NCBI GenBank assembly: GCA_021464415.1
Contig: CM038469.1
Coordinates: 350,501 to 414,500 of the forward strand
Length of the DNA stretch: 64,000 bases
Direction of reading: 5' to 3'
Origin: Lonicera japonica
Lineage: Eukaryota > Streptophyta > Magnoliopsida > Dipsacales > Caprifoliaceae
The translations under genes and the position numbers were made by a program. Shown piece after piece: positions 1 to 11,707 of this stretch. Positions within the stretch are counted from its first letter, which is position 1. Each line of letters begins with the position of its first letter. The notes under the pieces were generated by a model that saw nothing but the letters and a program-made list of their open reading frames with translations, did not search any database and was not told the origin of the DNA.

Positions 1-1339
1 TTTGAAGCAAGATATGCCATTATACTTGATATATATGTGTTATTTGATATACATGAAGTATCCTTTGAATGTATAGATGTTATATATTGATGAATTGATG
101 AATTAATGAATTATATACATCAAGGGACATGTATAGAGATTTGTTGTAGTTATATGGCATAAATTGTTTCAAATGTTCATTTGTTAGCATGTTATGCATA
201 ATGTCCATCGTTATTGTGTCAACTGAATTCTTGGAGATCTTTTTACAAGTTCGGACTATTTTTATGGCCTATCATATGGGCATATATCACGTATCTATAG
301 TGTCAAAAGCTTCTTATGTCTATTGTATCATTCTGGGACATGATACGATCCCATGATGGATCCGATTATGATTTTTATTGCGGTCCTTCTATAATGAAGG
401 GAATATGTATTTATTAGTGCTTGCCGGTGTGAAAATAAGTGGGGTTCGGTGCCCTTGGGTTGCAAATTCCTAAACCCTCGGGGGACAAGAATGAGGTCAG
501 TTGTTTAGAGCCAGTGGCGAGTAGCCCGAAAATCTAGACTTGAGCAAAGCACTTATGATTTTGTGATATGATATGGATGGACATATGGTCCAATTTTATT
601 ATGATATGATGATGATCTTTTATGGGCCGAATGAAGTTATATCGTGATTATGTTCGGTTTATTTTATGGGGCGGTCAAGCATGTTCTTATTCTTATGATT
701 ATGGTTTACCCCAGTTTTGGTATCTCTTGGGGGTGGTTAGACCCATTGTTATTATTATTTTGATTCGGTTCGGCTTCGGTATTCTCTCAGTATAATGGTT
801 AATATAAGGGGGTAACCTGCTTCTGCATATGCACATGCATGCATTGTTTTATCGGTTGAGCCATGATTTATGATTAAATAGTTAATTATGTTTTGTATGT
901 AATATTGCCTGCTACATCCCCCCTACTGAGCTGTGAGCTCACCCAATTTTATGTAAACAAATTCAGTTATCCATAAGATAGATAAGACTGAAAAAGCGAC
1001 TTGGTCAGGAACGAAGTAGAAGCATCTAATACCGACTCATTTTTACTGTACGTATATGTATAAGACAAGCCACAGCTAGCCTGAGTTGTTGTTTTTCTTG
1101 CAATACATGTTGACATGGTTTGCATGTCCTTTGGATCACAGATATGTGTATGGATGTATTTTACATTCATGTTTGTTATTATTGCCCACAACATTAATAT
1201 CATGTATGCTATGTGACCTACCTGGATTCACTGTTTCATTATTTATATTAGACCTTCTTTAACTAGTCTAAGGTGGGTTAGTGATGCTCTAGTTCTTAAT
1301 CACTAGTGTTATCCTACTAATTAAGGCGGGAGTGTTACA
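1..1339 (+). repeat. Left LTR of the chromovirus (5' end outside window)
   Basis: The stretch from base 1 aligns by eye with 35888-36600 and 37409-38528 of the right LTR. It ends in GTGTTACA at 1339, like the right LTR at 38528. The two LTRs differ at many positions and by indels: the right copy lacks about 85 bases matching 539-625 here and carries two insertions. The element is therefore old. Confidence 0.85.
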
Positions 1340-1342
1340 AAT

Positions 1343-1358
1343 TGGTATTAGTGTATAG
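1343..1358 (+). promoter_or_regulatory. Degenerate primer binding site (Met-tRNA type)
   Basis: TGGTATTAGTGT lies a few bases after the LTR end and resembles the standard plant Met-tRNA primer site TGGTATCAGAGC with substitutions. It fixes the LTR border and the + orientation of the element. Confidence 0.65.
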
Positions 1359-1501
1359 GTTTGTGATTTATTTGGATTGTGGGACAAAATATGTGGAATA
1401 TGAGATGAATGTATTCTTTGTGATGTATATATCAGATTATTATGATATTTTTCTTGTTTTCGTATAGTGAATAGCGACCCCACTAGATGATAGAGAAAAC
1501 C

Positions 1502-1741
1502 ATGCCACTCACGAGAGTTTCACCTCGGGAGGGGAGTCGGTAGATGCTATTCATGCGATAGCCCAGGAGTTGGCCAATGTGTTTGCTCATACTGAACAAC
1601 CTTGAGAGAGAGTTCAGGAGAATTAGGCTATGGTGGCCCTTGAGAAGTTCAAGAATTTGTCTCCTATTTTTAATAAGATGTCCGGTCTCGATACTGCAGA
1701 GTCGTGGCTCGATCAGATAGATAGGACCTTTGATGTCATGC
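1502..1741 (+). pseudogene. gag 5' fragment of the chromovirus
   Basis: An ATG at 1502 opens a short basic start (MPLTRVSPRE), followed within a few codons by a stop. Downstream, codons for FKNLSPIFNKMSGLDTAE and WLDQIDRTFDVM resemble the start of the plant retrotransposon gag domain. The fragment is cut at 1741 by the solo LTR and resumes at 3761. Several stops make it non-functional. The role would have been the capsid/nucleocapsid precursor. Confidence 0.7.
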
Positions 1742-3760
1742 TATGACGCCCCGAAATTCTGTTTTGAGGATTTCACCTCCGGGACCCAGTTAGTCACGGT
1801 GTCGTATGCGACAATGGGTGTTATGGTATAAATTATAACTTATATAAAAATAAAATTTCATGTAAAGCCATAATTTTAGAAAATTTTGGCATGTGGAGTT
1901 TGTTCATAAAACAAAGCCAAAACCTGTCAAACTGTATATAAGAAATCCATTTCTAGTATATACTCCACATTTGTAAAGTCTTCAATCAATAAAATAAATA
2001 AAACAATTCTTGTGCCAAAACATCCTCCAGTGATGTCCTCAATCTCAAAGCTTTATATCAATATATACAATAATACAATACAATAAATTTTATCGAATAA
2101 CGAACTAACATATAAGTTATTTTCAAACGACTTTAGTAAACAATCATCAGAGCTACTAGACTCCATAAGCACACCATCCCCGAAAACACTTGCAACACAG
2201 TTTGGAAAATGGGAGTGAGCCAAACGGACTCAGTGGGAACTATAACGTTTGTATAAGAAAATAGATTATGAAACCATGCATGCCATGCCATGCCATATGA
2301 TGAAAGTAACTTAACTTATATGATGCATATCTATAAGTGTTCTTCCTTCATAAATCTCTCTTTTCACCAAGCCCGTCAACTAGTGAGTAAGTCAAGAATG
2401 TCATGGGTTGGAAAGTTTCTAAGCCTTCTGTCAATTTGGCACCAAGCCAAGTAGAATATTGTTTTCATGGTATATAAGTTTTATATAAACCATCCATTTA
2501 GTTCTCAATACTATGTTTACTCAAAACATGATCATAATACTGCCTAGCATAGTTACGGACTGGCTTGCTAAATCATAAGTTTCATAAAAGATGAACCACG
2601 AGCTCAACTACAACAATAATACCATAAATAAAATTTTACTATGCTCTAATTATACTTTTAAATCCATGTATAACATTACATACATGTGTATCATAGTTTT
2701 GTCTATACAACTATTTGCATATATATAGGTCATGTGCCAATATTCATCATAATATGTAAATAATTAGGGCTTTATGTATCAAAGTTCTATTGAAGTCATA
2801 AATGATGAAAATCAAACCAAGAAATCTCAATAAAATAGCCCCAAGCCCTCATGAACATGCAAATGTTGGAATTTATATACGAAACCATCACTTTTGTTGG
2901 ATTTGAAATGAATAAGTCGTAGTCATTGGAAAACATGTTAGAATACTATTATTCCCACCTATTGAGGGTTAATCCCTCGAAGAATTGCTGAAGAAATGAG
3001 CCGGAGAAGTGTAGACGCGAAAATCCCCAATTTAGCTCCAAAACCCTAGCCATGGCTAACCAAAGGAAGAAGAAGATGATGAAGATGGTGATGATGGCGT
3101 GGTTTAGATGTGGAATAAAAAGCCTTGAATGATCCCTCTTAACCCCTTCAATTCGCTCCCCACTCTCTCTCTAAGAGCTCTTAAAATGGTGGGGTAAAAT
3201 GAGAAAGGAAGGAAGGAAGAAGAAGAAATATATAAAAAATCTCACCAGCTCAAAGTAGTCAACTACTTCAATATCATGTAGTCGACTACATGAGGTAGTT
3301 GACTACTTCACTTCCCATGTAGTAGACTGCATGGCCCAGAATTGCTTCCTTCAGCTTTTTGGTCACCAAGTTGACTTCGCCTGCACTTTTCATCATCAAG
3401 GAGTGTGAATTAGGTCACGAACAAAACATGAAAGTTATAGAATGCTATGAAAAATAGGTATATGAAAAGACAAATACCATTTTTGATATAAGAAGAAGAA
3501 GTTACAGGGTTCCAAAGTTGTCCCGAAACAAAAAAAAAACGTGTAAGACCAAACTTGTGATTTTCGAGCTGATTTTCGTCCGAGCAACCCGAAATGACTT
3601 ATGGTCATTATAACACACTTAAATACCTTAATATGACTTGTTAGAAGTTTTTAAGCCATGCCAACCTTTCTAGAACCCAATTTGGCTATCCGAAGCCCGA
3701 TTATGCCTTATACGCGATATGAATCATAATTTGTAAGAGATAATTAACCGGGACGTCACA
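1742..3760 (-). mobile_element. Solo LTR, reverse orientation, with 5-bp TSD
   Basis: The 2.0-kb block begins TATGACGCCCCG (a changed TGTGACG) and ends GGGACGTCACA. It is bounded by CATGC at 1737-1741 and 3761-3765, and gag continues across it. Its left end matches the reverse complement of the right end of the solo LTR ending at 33195 (shared ACCTCCGRGACYCRGTTARTCACG). Its right end, reversed, shares the layout and the CATAAGTTT..GGTCTTAC-like stretch seen near 5450. No second LTR or internal domain is present, so it is most simply a solo LTR left by recombination. There is no coding capacity. Confidence 0.85.
3253..3330. repeat. Cluster of palindromes with AGTCGACT core
   Basis: Within the solo LTR, 3274-3293 is a perfect 20-bp palindrome with core GTAGTCGACTAC. 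It is flanked by near-palindromic variants (GTAGTCAACTAC at 3255, GTAGTTGACTAC at 3295, GTAGTAGACTGC at 3320). The variants differ mainly in the central two or three bases. The function is unknown. Confidence 0.85.
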
Positions 3761-3765
3761 CATGC

Positions 3766-4366
3766 GCTTACCTGATGTCAGTTGATTGATCAGGAGGGTG
3801 TCTAGTGGAGGAATGTGTCATGGAGAGCTGATTCTCCTACTACCTGGGAGCAATTCACCCCATTGTTCTTGGAGCGTTACTTCTCACCGGTCCACCGTAG
3901 TATTAAGAAGGATGAGTTTCGTTCCCTTATCCAAAAGAATATATCTGTGACGGAATATGAGGCAAATTTTTAAAGTCTGAGCCATTTTGAGAAAGGTTTA
4001 GACAGTGATCTTGAGAAGAAGATACGTTTGTTTCTGAAAGGGTTGAAGCCTTCTATTAGAGATAAGGTGTATCACTTGAACTATAGTAGTGTGACTGAGG
4101 CTGTGAGAATGGCCATGAAAGTCGAGCAAGAGAGAGCCGATGCCAGTAAATTCCTGGAGAGAAAGAGGGGTACCGAAAGGAAGAAATCTGGTAATCAGGA
4201 GAAGAAGTATAGAAGTGATTCTAAGTCTTCGAGTGGAAGTGCAGGCAGAGCTCGCTTCTCGGGAAGCGGTAGTGAGAATTACAGATCGAGAGGAAGGATT
4301 TATTATGGGTGTGGTCAACCGGGGCATATTCGTAGGGATTGTCTAGGCGTGAGTCAGAAGCAATAG
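3766..4366 (+). pseudogene. gag 3' part with damaged zinc knuckle
   Basis: The frame covers the C-terminal half of the plant retrotransposon gag domain (LFLKGLKPSIRDKV, VTEAVRMAMKVEQERADASKF) and then a basic, serine-rich linker. A CCHC-type nucleic-acid-binding knuckle follows near 4300-4350: YYGCGQPGHIRRDC. The first cysteine is replaced by tyrosine, which would prevent normal zinc binding. An in-frame stop interrupts the earlier part near 3972 and another ends the frame at 4366. This continues the gag fragment ending at 1741. Confidence 0.8.
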
Positions 4367-5254
4367 CTGCCTCAACCTCCCTATAGTCAATCTCGAGCTC
4401 ATGGCTCGAGCCATACTAGCAGAATGGGCCAATCTTTCTCTAATGGTCAAGGCCGTGGTCAAAGTTAGTCCCATGGGGGTGAAAGTTCGTATTGTCGGGG
4501 AGGCGGTAAGACTTCAGGTTAAGTGTCTACTTTGAGTTAGGTGGAGCAACTTGGAGCTAAAGTGATGGAAGGTACCATTATATTCTTTAGCTCTTGGGTT
4601 AAAATTATGTTTGATACCGATGCTTCTCATTCATTTATTTCGTTGGCTTTTAGTCAATAGATTATGATTAAATGTTGAACGTTTGGATACACCGATATGT
4701 GTTAGTTCGCCTTTGGCGAGTGATGTACGGCTGAGTTTTATTTGTAGAAATTGCTCCTTAAGTATGATAGAATCCTTGATATAATTCGATCTTATTGTGA
4801 TGGATATGGAGGTTTATGATCTTATTTTTAGAATGGATTGGTTGGCTAGTTTTCACGATGTAATTGATTGTTCTAAACGTCGAGTATCAATTCCATTGCC
4901 TAATAGTGAGATGCTGATCTTCCATTGCACGTCTGAGTCACATACTCCATGTACGTATTTGAGACCCAATGAACAACAAGATTTCTTTGGGTGGTTGGCT
5001 AATATGGTGGCACGAGAGGAGGGTAGTTCTTATCCTTCTAATCTTCCCATGGTTAGGGAATATTTAATGTGTTTCCTAATGATCTTCCGGGTCTTCCCCC
5101 ACATCAGACGACATAATTTTTTATTGATCTTATTTCGGGTAATGCTCCGATGTCGTTAGCACCATATCGTATGGCACCTGCTGAGTTGAAGGTTCAAATT
5201 AATGAATTATTGTGAAAAGGATTTATTGGACCTAATGTCTCTCCTTGGGGCGCA
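4367..5254 (+). pseudogene. Protease and start of reverse transcriptase, decayed
   Basis: Near 4592-4650 the translation reads VKIMFDTDASHSFISLAF. This is the aspartic protease active-site region, where chromoviruses normally have DTGAS; here the glycine is aspartate, so the catalytic triad is lost. An open stretch at 4797-5159 (MDMEVYDLIFRMDWLASFHDVIDC) is the protease C-terminus, normally EVYDVILGMDWL. The RT N-terminus follows up to SPWGAP at 5254, where the second solo LTR interrupts it. Multiple stops are present. Confidence 0.75.
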
Positions 5255-5259
5255 CCTGT

Positions 5260-6979
5260 TGTAACACCCCGTACTTTCATTCCACCGTATTCACCTTCGT
5301 TTATCCGTTCATTTCACTTCGGGTGATGAAATCTCGATTCATGGAGCCTCGTAGAGTTCTAACACTTTGTACTAGTTATGTTAGTCTCCTTACACTCATG
5401 TGAGTGATCATTTGGTGATACGAGTGGTCCGAATCGATTTTGATTTATAAATCATAAGTTTCGGTCTTACGCGATTCCTTATTTTTAGCTAGCTTTGAAG
5501 CATCGTAACTTCCTCGTCTTTTATCCAATTTGGATACCATTTGCGCCTGTGTTTAGATTTTATACGATTCTATACTTTTGTGTTTTGACCAAAGTCCAAT
5601 TCACACTCCTCGTTGGTCAAAACATCGTGCGAAGTAGGCCGGTTAGTAAATTATGTTCGTTCGGCAGTGCTTTGGCAGAGCACTATTTCGGAGAATTTTT
5701 AAAAATTATTTAGCCATAATTTGAGGAAACTTCCTCTTAGGGACTTGTAAATCTTTGAATTAGCTTTTCATGGATATAAAGATCACCTCAATTGGAGTCC
5801 TAAGCAAGAAGTTATGGTAGAATTACAAACAGTGCTTTGGATCCAAAATGCCTATGCAGGCAGTGGACTCCATGTTCGATCATGGGGAGACCATGATCGA
5901 TCATAGTACAACAATAAGTCAGTTTTCACCATTTATACGCCATTTTAAGCCTCATTTTCCCCATTTTGGAGCCATAACTTTAGAAAAGGTTAGAGAGAGG
6001 TGAGAGCTCGTGGGAGAGAGTTCCTTGAGAGGTTTCTACTCATCTTTCATCACCCATCAAAGATTTAAGTTCCAAATCCCACAAATTGACTTCCAAGTTA
6101 CTATTCATTATCTCCTTCCTCCACTGGACCTCTAGTTTGGGCTAGGGTTACGCGAGACGGCCTCTATGCTTCATCTAATCGTTGAATCAGCTTCTCTAAG
6201 GTAGGAACACTATTAATAAAACTCTTCTTCAAACCCTTAATTGTTACATTACTGCTTTCAAAAGAAATTGGGGATTTCTTTACAAATCCTAGGTTGTTTG
6301 CATTATAATTGGTTGGGCTTGATTAATCTTCAATTAGTGTTAGATATTGATATAGCATCACTTGTATTACGTGATTGAAGCATTAAACACATGTCTTCAC
6401 TTCTACATCACATTATTCATCAAGAACCCATTTTATACTTATATGTTTAACCTAGAGAGTGGGGGTTTTGGGTTTTCTGCACATACAATGGACGATTAGG
6501 GGTTATTAAGGATAGAAATACATAGATATGTCCATAGTTACGATTGTAGGGTAACATCTATGGGATTTACACTAAAAATCCATTAGGGCGGGTAAGACAC
6601 AACGTACTTTGAGTCTAGCGCCTTGTGTGAAGCATGATAGGTACTAGTAACGAGAATATGACCCTGCTACTCCTTTATAATATAATAAACATACTTTGGT
6701 AGGGCCTAGGTTGCCAGTAACATATGTGTGTAGTTAGCTTAATGCACTGTATGAACACTGGTTGGACTAAAAATACGATAGTTATGGTTTAGCTTAACAT
6801 TGTGACTAGAACGCTACCATTAAACACAAATGGCCTTAGCTTTGCATACATGGCACCATTAATGAGCTAGTTTGTCTTAATATGAGAATAATCATGGAAT
6901 AATAGGCCTGTGGAATATAAGCGTGATGACAACGTTTACAATGATGAAAAGTGTATAAGTGGGCGCTTCTATGACATAT
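5260..6979 (+). repeat. Left segment of the second solo LTR
   Basis: It shares with 36601-37408 the start TGTAACACCCCGT and the ordered blocks ..TTACACTCATG.., ..GTGGTCC.., ..GTCAAAAC..GCGAAGTAGGC.., ..AAACTTCCTCTTAG.., ..CACCTCAAT.. and ..GGTAGGAA... The rest (6200-6979) is AT-rich LTR sequence with no gene seen. It ends in the TSD CATAT of the Tat element. Confidence 0.75.
5873..5904. repeat. Hairpin and palindrome around ATGATCGATCAT
   Basis: CGATCATGG and CCATGATCG form a 9-bp stem with a short loop, overlapping the 12-bp palindrome ATGATCGATCAT at 5893-5904. It occupies the same part of the LTR leader as a different palindrome at 37134-37152 in the related fragment. Confidence 0.8.
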
Positions 6980-9034
6980 TGTGAGAACCCGCGTTCTCGA
7001 CGCCCGGGGGTCCCCGTGGGCGGCGATTCCGTTTGTTGATTTGGAAATCAGGTTTTGAAAAGAATAAGAGTCGCCAGTTTGTTTTACTAAACAAACAAAA
7101 AAGGTTTGTGTAAAAGAGACATATTTATGGAGTAAATATCCTCTTATACACAATATATGCGAAACCAGTTGATTCGAAGGTTCGGGGATTAAGTTACGAA
7201 TCGGGAAGGTATTAGGCACCCAATTCGCCCTTTCGGTCTCTTGAGTAGGATATGCGTGTGTTATAATTCAGTTCTTGCATGCTATTTCCATTACTTTACA
7301 GCTTTCCGTACTTACCTTAGAAATCGGGATTTTGGGGTTGGGATGAAAACGATGTGTTTCCTAATTCACCCATGATTATGAAAGTAAGTGTGTGTGTGAT
7401 TTGAAAAAGAGAGTTTGATAATAATAGATGCAATGAAAAAAGTGATTTTGTAAAGCATTGGGCTTTTCGGAAACTGATTCAATGTGGAATCTTATATTCG
7501 ATATTATATGAGGCGAGTTGACCGGTCGTATACCAAAGTCTATTGATTAAACCGGTATAGATGGCACTAGTGCTCTCATAATCGAGTATTTATCACATAT
7601 ACACCGCAATCTATGAGTTAGATTGGATATGTAGCGATTATCGATTCTTTCGTATAACGATACCGCTAATCCGGACTTTTGAAAAAGTAAAAAAAGTAAT
7701 AATACTATTTTGGAATTGGATTAGGGTTTATTATACGCCTTTAGTTTTGAAAACAATTTGAAAAAAAAAAAAAGTTTTGAAAAGCTATTAAGTAATAAAA
7801 ATTATGCAAACAAGAGTATGAATTATAAAACTGACGAATAAATAAAAGAAGAGAGAGAAAATTATACCTGAGCCTTCTTGGAAGGAGAGAATAAAGATCT
7901 CTTGGTGTGTACCACGAAAATCCCTTGATTGTTGATGAAAATAATGAATGGAGGGGGGGTCTATTTATAGTTGAAGAAAATACTTGGAGAGCAAGAAAAG
8001 AGATTGCAACTAGGACTCTTGGAAATTATCGCGAGACCTTCCCACCGTTGGATCATCCTGATTTTTGGATATGTGTTAGGAATAGAACTCTTCTAGATTT
8101 TGTAAAAATTTCAGGTCGATCGGAGTTCGGGAAGGTTCTATTTCGTTCTGATTGGTACGAAGAGTTTGTGTCCGCGTAGGAAAAGTACTTGTTGTAGACA
8201 CGGTCCCTTGTTTGCACGACAAGTCAGGTTCTAACCGTTGGATCATGCTTCATTTTGGATATGTATTTCCAATATAAGTCTTTTACATCCTGTAAAAATT
8301 TGAGGACGATCGGAGTTCGGGAAGGACTCGGTCTCCTTGGCTTGGTACAAAGAGTTTGTTCCCGCGTAGGAAACGTACTTGCATACAACAATCTCGATAA
8401 TTAAACCTCCAACCGTTGGATTATTCTGATTGTTTGATATGTTTTCCCTCCAAATGTTTTCTAACTTGTGTCCAAATTTGAGGCCGATCAGATTTCGGGA
8501 AGGCCACTATTTATTTTAATTTTCTACGAAGGACATTTCAACTGGAATTGCACGGTAGACAAATTGATTCTTGAGGACCCCATGTCCGACAAAGCTAAAT
8601 TTTGAATATGTTCTTCCCCACAATAAGGCCTATCCACTTACCAAACTTCAAACCATTTTAACTTCGAGAAGACCTCCATTTGACCACCCGAAATAAACTC
8701 GCGATTTTCGGAATTGTCGGAGATCCGACCGTCGGATTTAGCTGATTTTCGAGTATGTTACTCCTTTTGATAATTTCCAACAACTCTCAAAGTTTGAGGA
8801 TGATCCAAAGTACGTGACTCTCCTTTCACAAATTTCCCGGAGTTTTGACGGTTTTTGATTCCGACAATTTTCGATAATTCTGTGACTCCTCATCCGGGGT
8901 CCTTTCGGCTTTCTTCTTTGACCTGTATCACATGAAAAAAATACATGTGCATCTAGGAATGCTCGTGCGTGCATGCATGTTTATTTCTTTGAAAATTAGG
9001 ATTCTTGCGGGGGTCGCAAAATGAGGTGTTCACA
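6980..9034 (-). repeat. 3' LTR of the - strand Tat element
   Basis: On the + strand it reads TGTGAGAACCCGCG..GAGGTGTTCACA. It is nearly identical to 29298-31353 (for example both have CATTCCTAGATGCACATG where the nested pair has GAATTGTTGGATGCA). A TATA-like CTATAAATA on the - strand lies near 7965-7972. The LTR also holds five diverged copies of a ~170-190-bp module (8036-8830). Confidence 0.92.
8036..8830. repeat. Five diverged tandem copies of a ~170-190 bp LTR module
   Basis: Units begin near 8036, 8230, 8402, 8570 and 8722. The common pattern is ACCGTTGGATCAT-CTGATTTTTGGATATGT, then 30-60 variable bases, then AAAATTTGAGGACGATCGGA and TTCGGGAAGG. The first two units are clearest; the fourth is most decayed. 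Each of the four Tat LTRs in the window carries the same array. In the sense orientation of the element the array lies upstream of the TATA box, so a promoter/enhancer role is plausible but unproven. Confidence 0.8.
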
Positions 9035-11707
9035 GACCCTCTCGGCCTGGGTTCTTTGTGAAGCAAAGAAACCAGGACGATAATGAGAACGCATCATTTT
9101 GCGGCAATCGCATGAATCACAGATGATATTTTGAAAACAATGCAATGCAAAAGATGCTGTGCTATGCTGCTTCTCTCTCTCCTTAGGATGGATGGGCGAT
9201 GTTTGGACTTGGTGTTGAACTGATGTACTCCCATTGATAGGAACAGTTCTGTCAACAATTTGATTGGGGCGTTGAGCTGATGTACTCCCATCGGTAGGGA
9301 CGGTTCTGTCAACAATTTGATTGGGGCGTTGAGCTGATGTACTCCCATCGGTAGGGACGGTTCTGTCAACAATTTGATTGGGCGTTGAGCTGATGTACTC
9401 CCATCGGTAGGGACGGTTCTGTCAACAATTTGATTGGGCGTTGAGCTGATGTACTCCCATCGGTAGGGACGGTTCTGTCAACAATTTGATTGGGCGTTGA
9501 GATGATGTACTCCCATCGGTAGGGACGGTTCTGTCAACAATTTGATTGGACGTTGAGTTGATGTACTCCCATCGGTAGGGACGGTTCTGTCAACAATTTG
9601 ATTGGGGCGTTGAGCTGATGTACTCCCATCGGTAGGGACGGTTCTGTCAACAATTTGATTGGACGTTGAGTTGATGTACTCCCATCGGTAGGGACGGTTC
9701 TGTCAACAATTTGATTGGGGCGTTGAGCTGATGTACTCCCATCGGTAGGGACGGTTCTGTCAACAATTTGATTGGGGCGTTGAGCTGATGTACTCCCATC
9801 GGTAGGGACGGTTCTGTCAATAATTTGATTATGATTTGGTTCTTTTTGAAGGGGTGAGGGCAGATGGTCTATTAGGGACTTTGCTTTGTGTTTGAGAGGC
9901 TGGGGAAGATGGTCTGCTGGGGATGTTTGATGATCAACTGGAGACACTACTTTGGTGCTGGTGATTTTGGATAAAGGCTGGTAGGGAAATGAGAATTTAT
10001 GGTATACTAGGAAAATGAGGATTCCTACTGGTCAGGATAAAGGCTAAAGGTTGATGATCTGCTGGGGATATGATGATTAGTGGTCTATTGAGGATATGAT
10101 GAATCATACTGGTTAGGATAAAGGTTAAGGGTTGGTGATATGCTGAGAATATGCTGATGCGGGATTAAGATTAGGGTGATTGATGATCTGTTGAGGTGAC
10201 GAAAGTTGATGATTTGCTGAGGGGGTGAGAGTCTCTGAACAGACATAGAGAGAAAAATTTCTGGTGTGATATATTTTTTGAAAAAAAATAAGAATTTTTG
10301 GTTGGCTTCTTTTTCTTTGAGAAAAAATCGAGTTACGTTCTCTCAATTCTCGAACCTTCGTGTATGAATTTTGGACTTTGCCTCTTGCTCAGCTTCCGCG
10401 GCATTTTTTTTCTCTTGTCACTAGGGTGCGATTTTGTTTCCTGACTTCGCGAGAGAAGAATTTTTGTGCCTGCATCATTTTCTGTTTTTCGATGCCCTTA
10501 TTCCTCCTTGACTTATTGAAAGCTTTTTGATGCAGCTTATTTTTTTTTTTTTTTTTTTTTCGCAAGGTCAGCAGCCTTCCTCACCCAAGACGTAGCCCTG
10601 GGCTTTTCAGCCTAGCTGTCACTCTTGGTGTGGCTCTCGCTGCCATCTTTTTTCCTTTTCTATTTTTTTTTTTCAATATTTTTTCTTTTGGCACTGTGGA
10701 ATTTATCCTCTTTTCTACTCTTTCAATTTTTTCTTGTACCCACTTTGTTTTCTCTCACTTTGTCAGGTTTTCTGAGCATCATCGTCCTTGCGATTTTGAG
10801 AATGTTTACTTTGAAAGTTCGAATTTGACATCGTCGTGCTGTGTTTGTGATTTTCGGTCCGAGAATCTTTGAGACCGTATCTTGAAGACTTCTTGGGCGA
10901 GGAGAAGCTAGGCCAAAGGTCCTTTTTGTGGGGGCTTGGTCCCTGTGTTTTTTACGAAATCTTATCATTCCAGTTTTTCTCTCTATCTTTCTCTAATATC
11001 CTCTCAAAGGGGGCTTTTTGGCTTTGGAGAGAGCTTGAGTTTGCCTGAAGGAAGGGCTTTAGTATGTGCTTGTGGAAAGGGCTTGGATTGGATTGGTGCC
11101 TGTAGGAAAGGTTTTGGAATGGTGCCTGTAGAAAGGGCTTGGGATTTGACTGGTGCCTATAGAAAAGGCTTGGACTTACCTATAGAAAAAGGCTTTGGGA
11201 TTTCATATATGATTCGATTATCTGGGAGGAATATGATGGGGTGGCGAAGCCCGTCTAGCAGGTCACGGAACCTAGAGATTATATATATGCACTATGTAAA
11301 TGCTCATACCATGCACCTTGGTTTTGAAAAGGTTGTGAATCGTGAGTTGCCTGATTTATGAAGCATGATATGCTATTTGAAAAATGCATGCAATGCTGAC
11401 TCTTTTCCGAGAATATGTCAACTTATTTAAGAAAGTATCATTTATCATTTTGTCTTGTAGACAAAAGCAGACCTTCTGTCTGAAAGACAAAAGGGTGTCC
11501 TTTTATTTAACAGATAAGAGGTTATGTCCCTCACGTCACTCCTTTTTCCATTTCTCCCATCATGTTTGCTTTCTTGAATATTTTTTTTTTTTAGACCGGG
11601 CCTGAAGTCACTTCTCAGGTTGCCTACGTTCCCCTTGTTCTAATATCTCAAATCTTGGTTGTGGGGCTCAGGTCTACATAGTTCTTAGGGATGCTGGCTT
11701 AGGTCCT
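9035..11707 (-). other. 3' UTR of the Tat element, ending in a polypurine tract
   Basis: Between the integrase stop and the 3' LTR lie 2.7 kb without a supported gene. In element order: degenerate repeats with AGAAAGGGCTTGG/CCTGTAG units at 11040-11190, a segment at 10370-11000 matching 24400-25140 of the nested element in reverse, AT-rich sequence, the 57-bp tandem array (9214-9834), and a tract reading CCGAGAGGGTC next to the LTR (9035-9045 reversed). The short open frames here are not conserved between the two elements. Confidence 0.8.
9214..9834 (-). repeat. Tandem array, about 11 copies of a 56-57 bp unit
   Basis: The unit on the + strand contains GTTGAGCTGATGTACTCCC, ATCGGTAGGGACGGTTCTG and TCAACAATTTGATTGGGGC. 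Copies start near 9214, 9271, 9328, 9384, 9440, 9496, 9552, 9609, 9665, 9722 and 9779. Copies differ at only a few positions, so expansion is recent relative to the LTR decay. Units of 57 bases (19 codons) leave open frames by chance, but the 56-base units shift frame, which argues against coding. Confidence 0.95.

Noticed and set aside
6836..7219. Frame beginning MPNTFPIRNLIPEPSNQLVS found near four LTR ends
   Set aside because: It spans the LTR terminus and differs in its tail at each locus, so it is LTR sequence read through, not a conserved gene.
9534..9947. 137-residue - strand frame built from repeated TVPTDGSTSAQRPNQIVDR-like units as a repeat protein
   Set aside because: It is the 57-bp tandem array read in one frame. 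Interspersed 56-bp units shift the frame, and the sister element has an unrelated array at the same place.
10625..10872. Hydrophobic frames (FFLFYFFFSIFFLLALW) as a small membrane protein
   Set aside because: They arise from T-rich 3' UTR sequence, overlap in two frames, and the matching region of the nested element (24485-24832 on the other strand) keeps base similarity but not the same protein.
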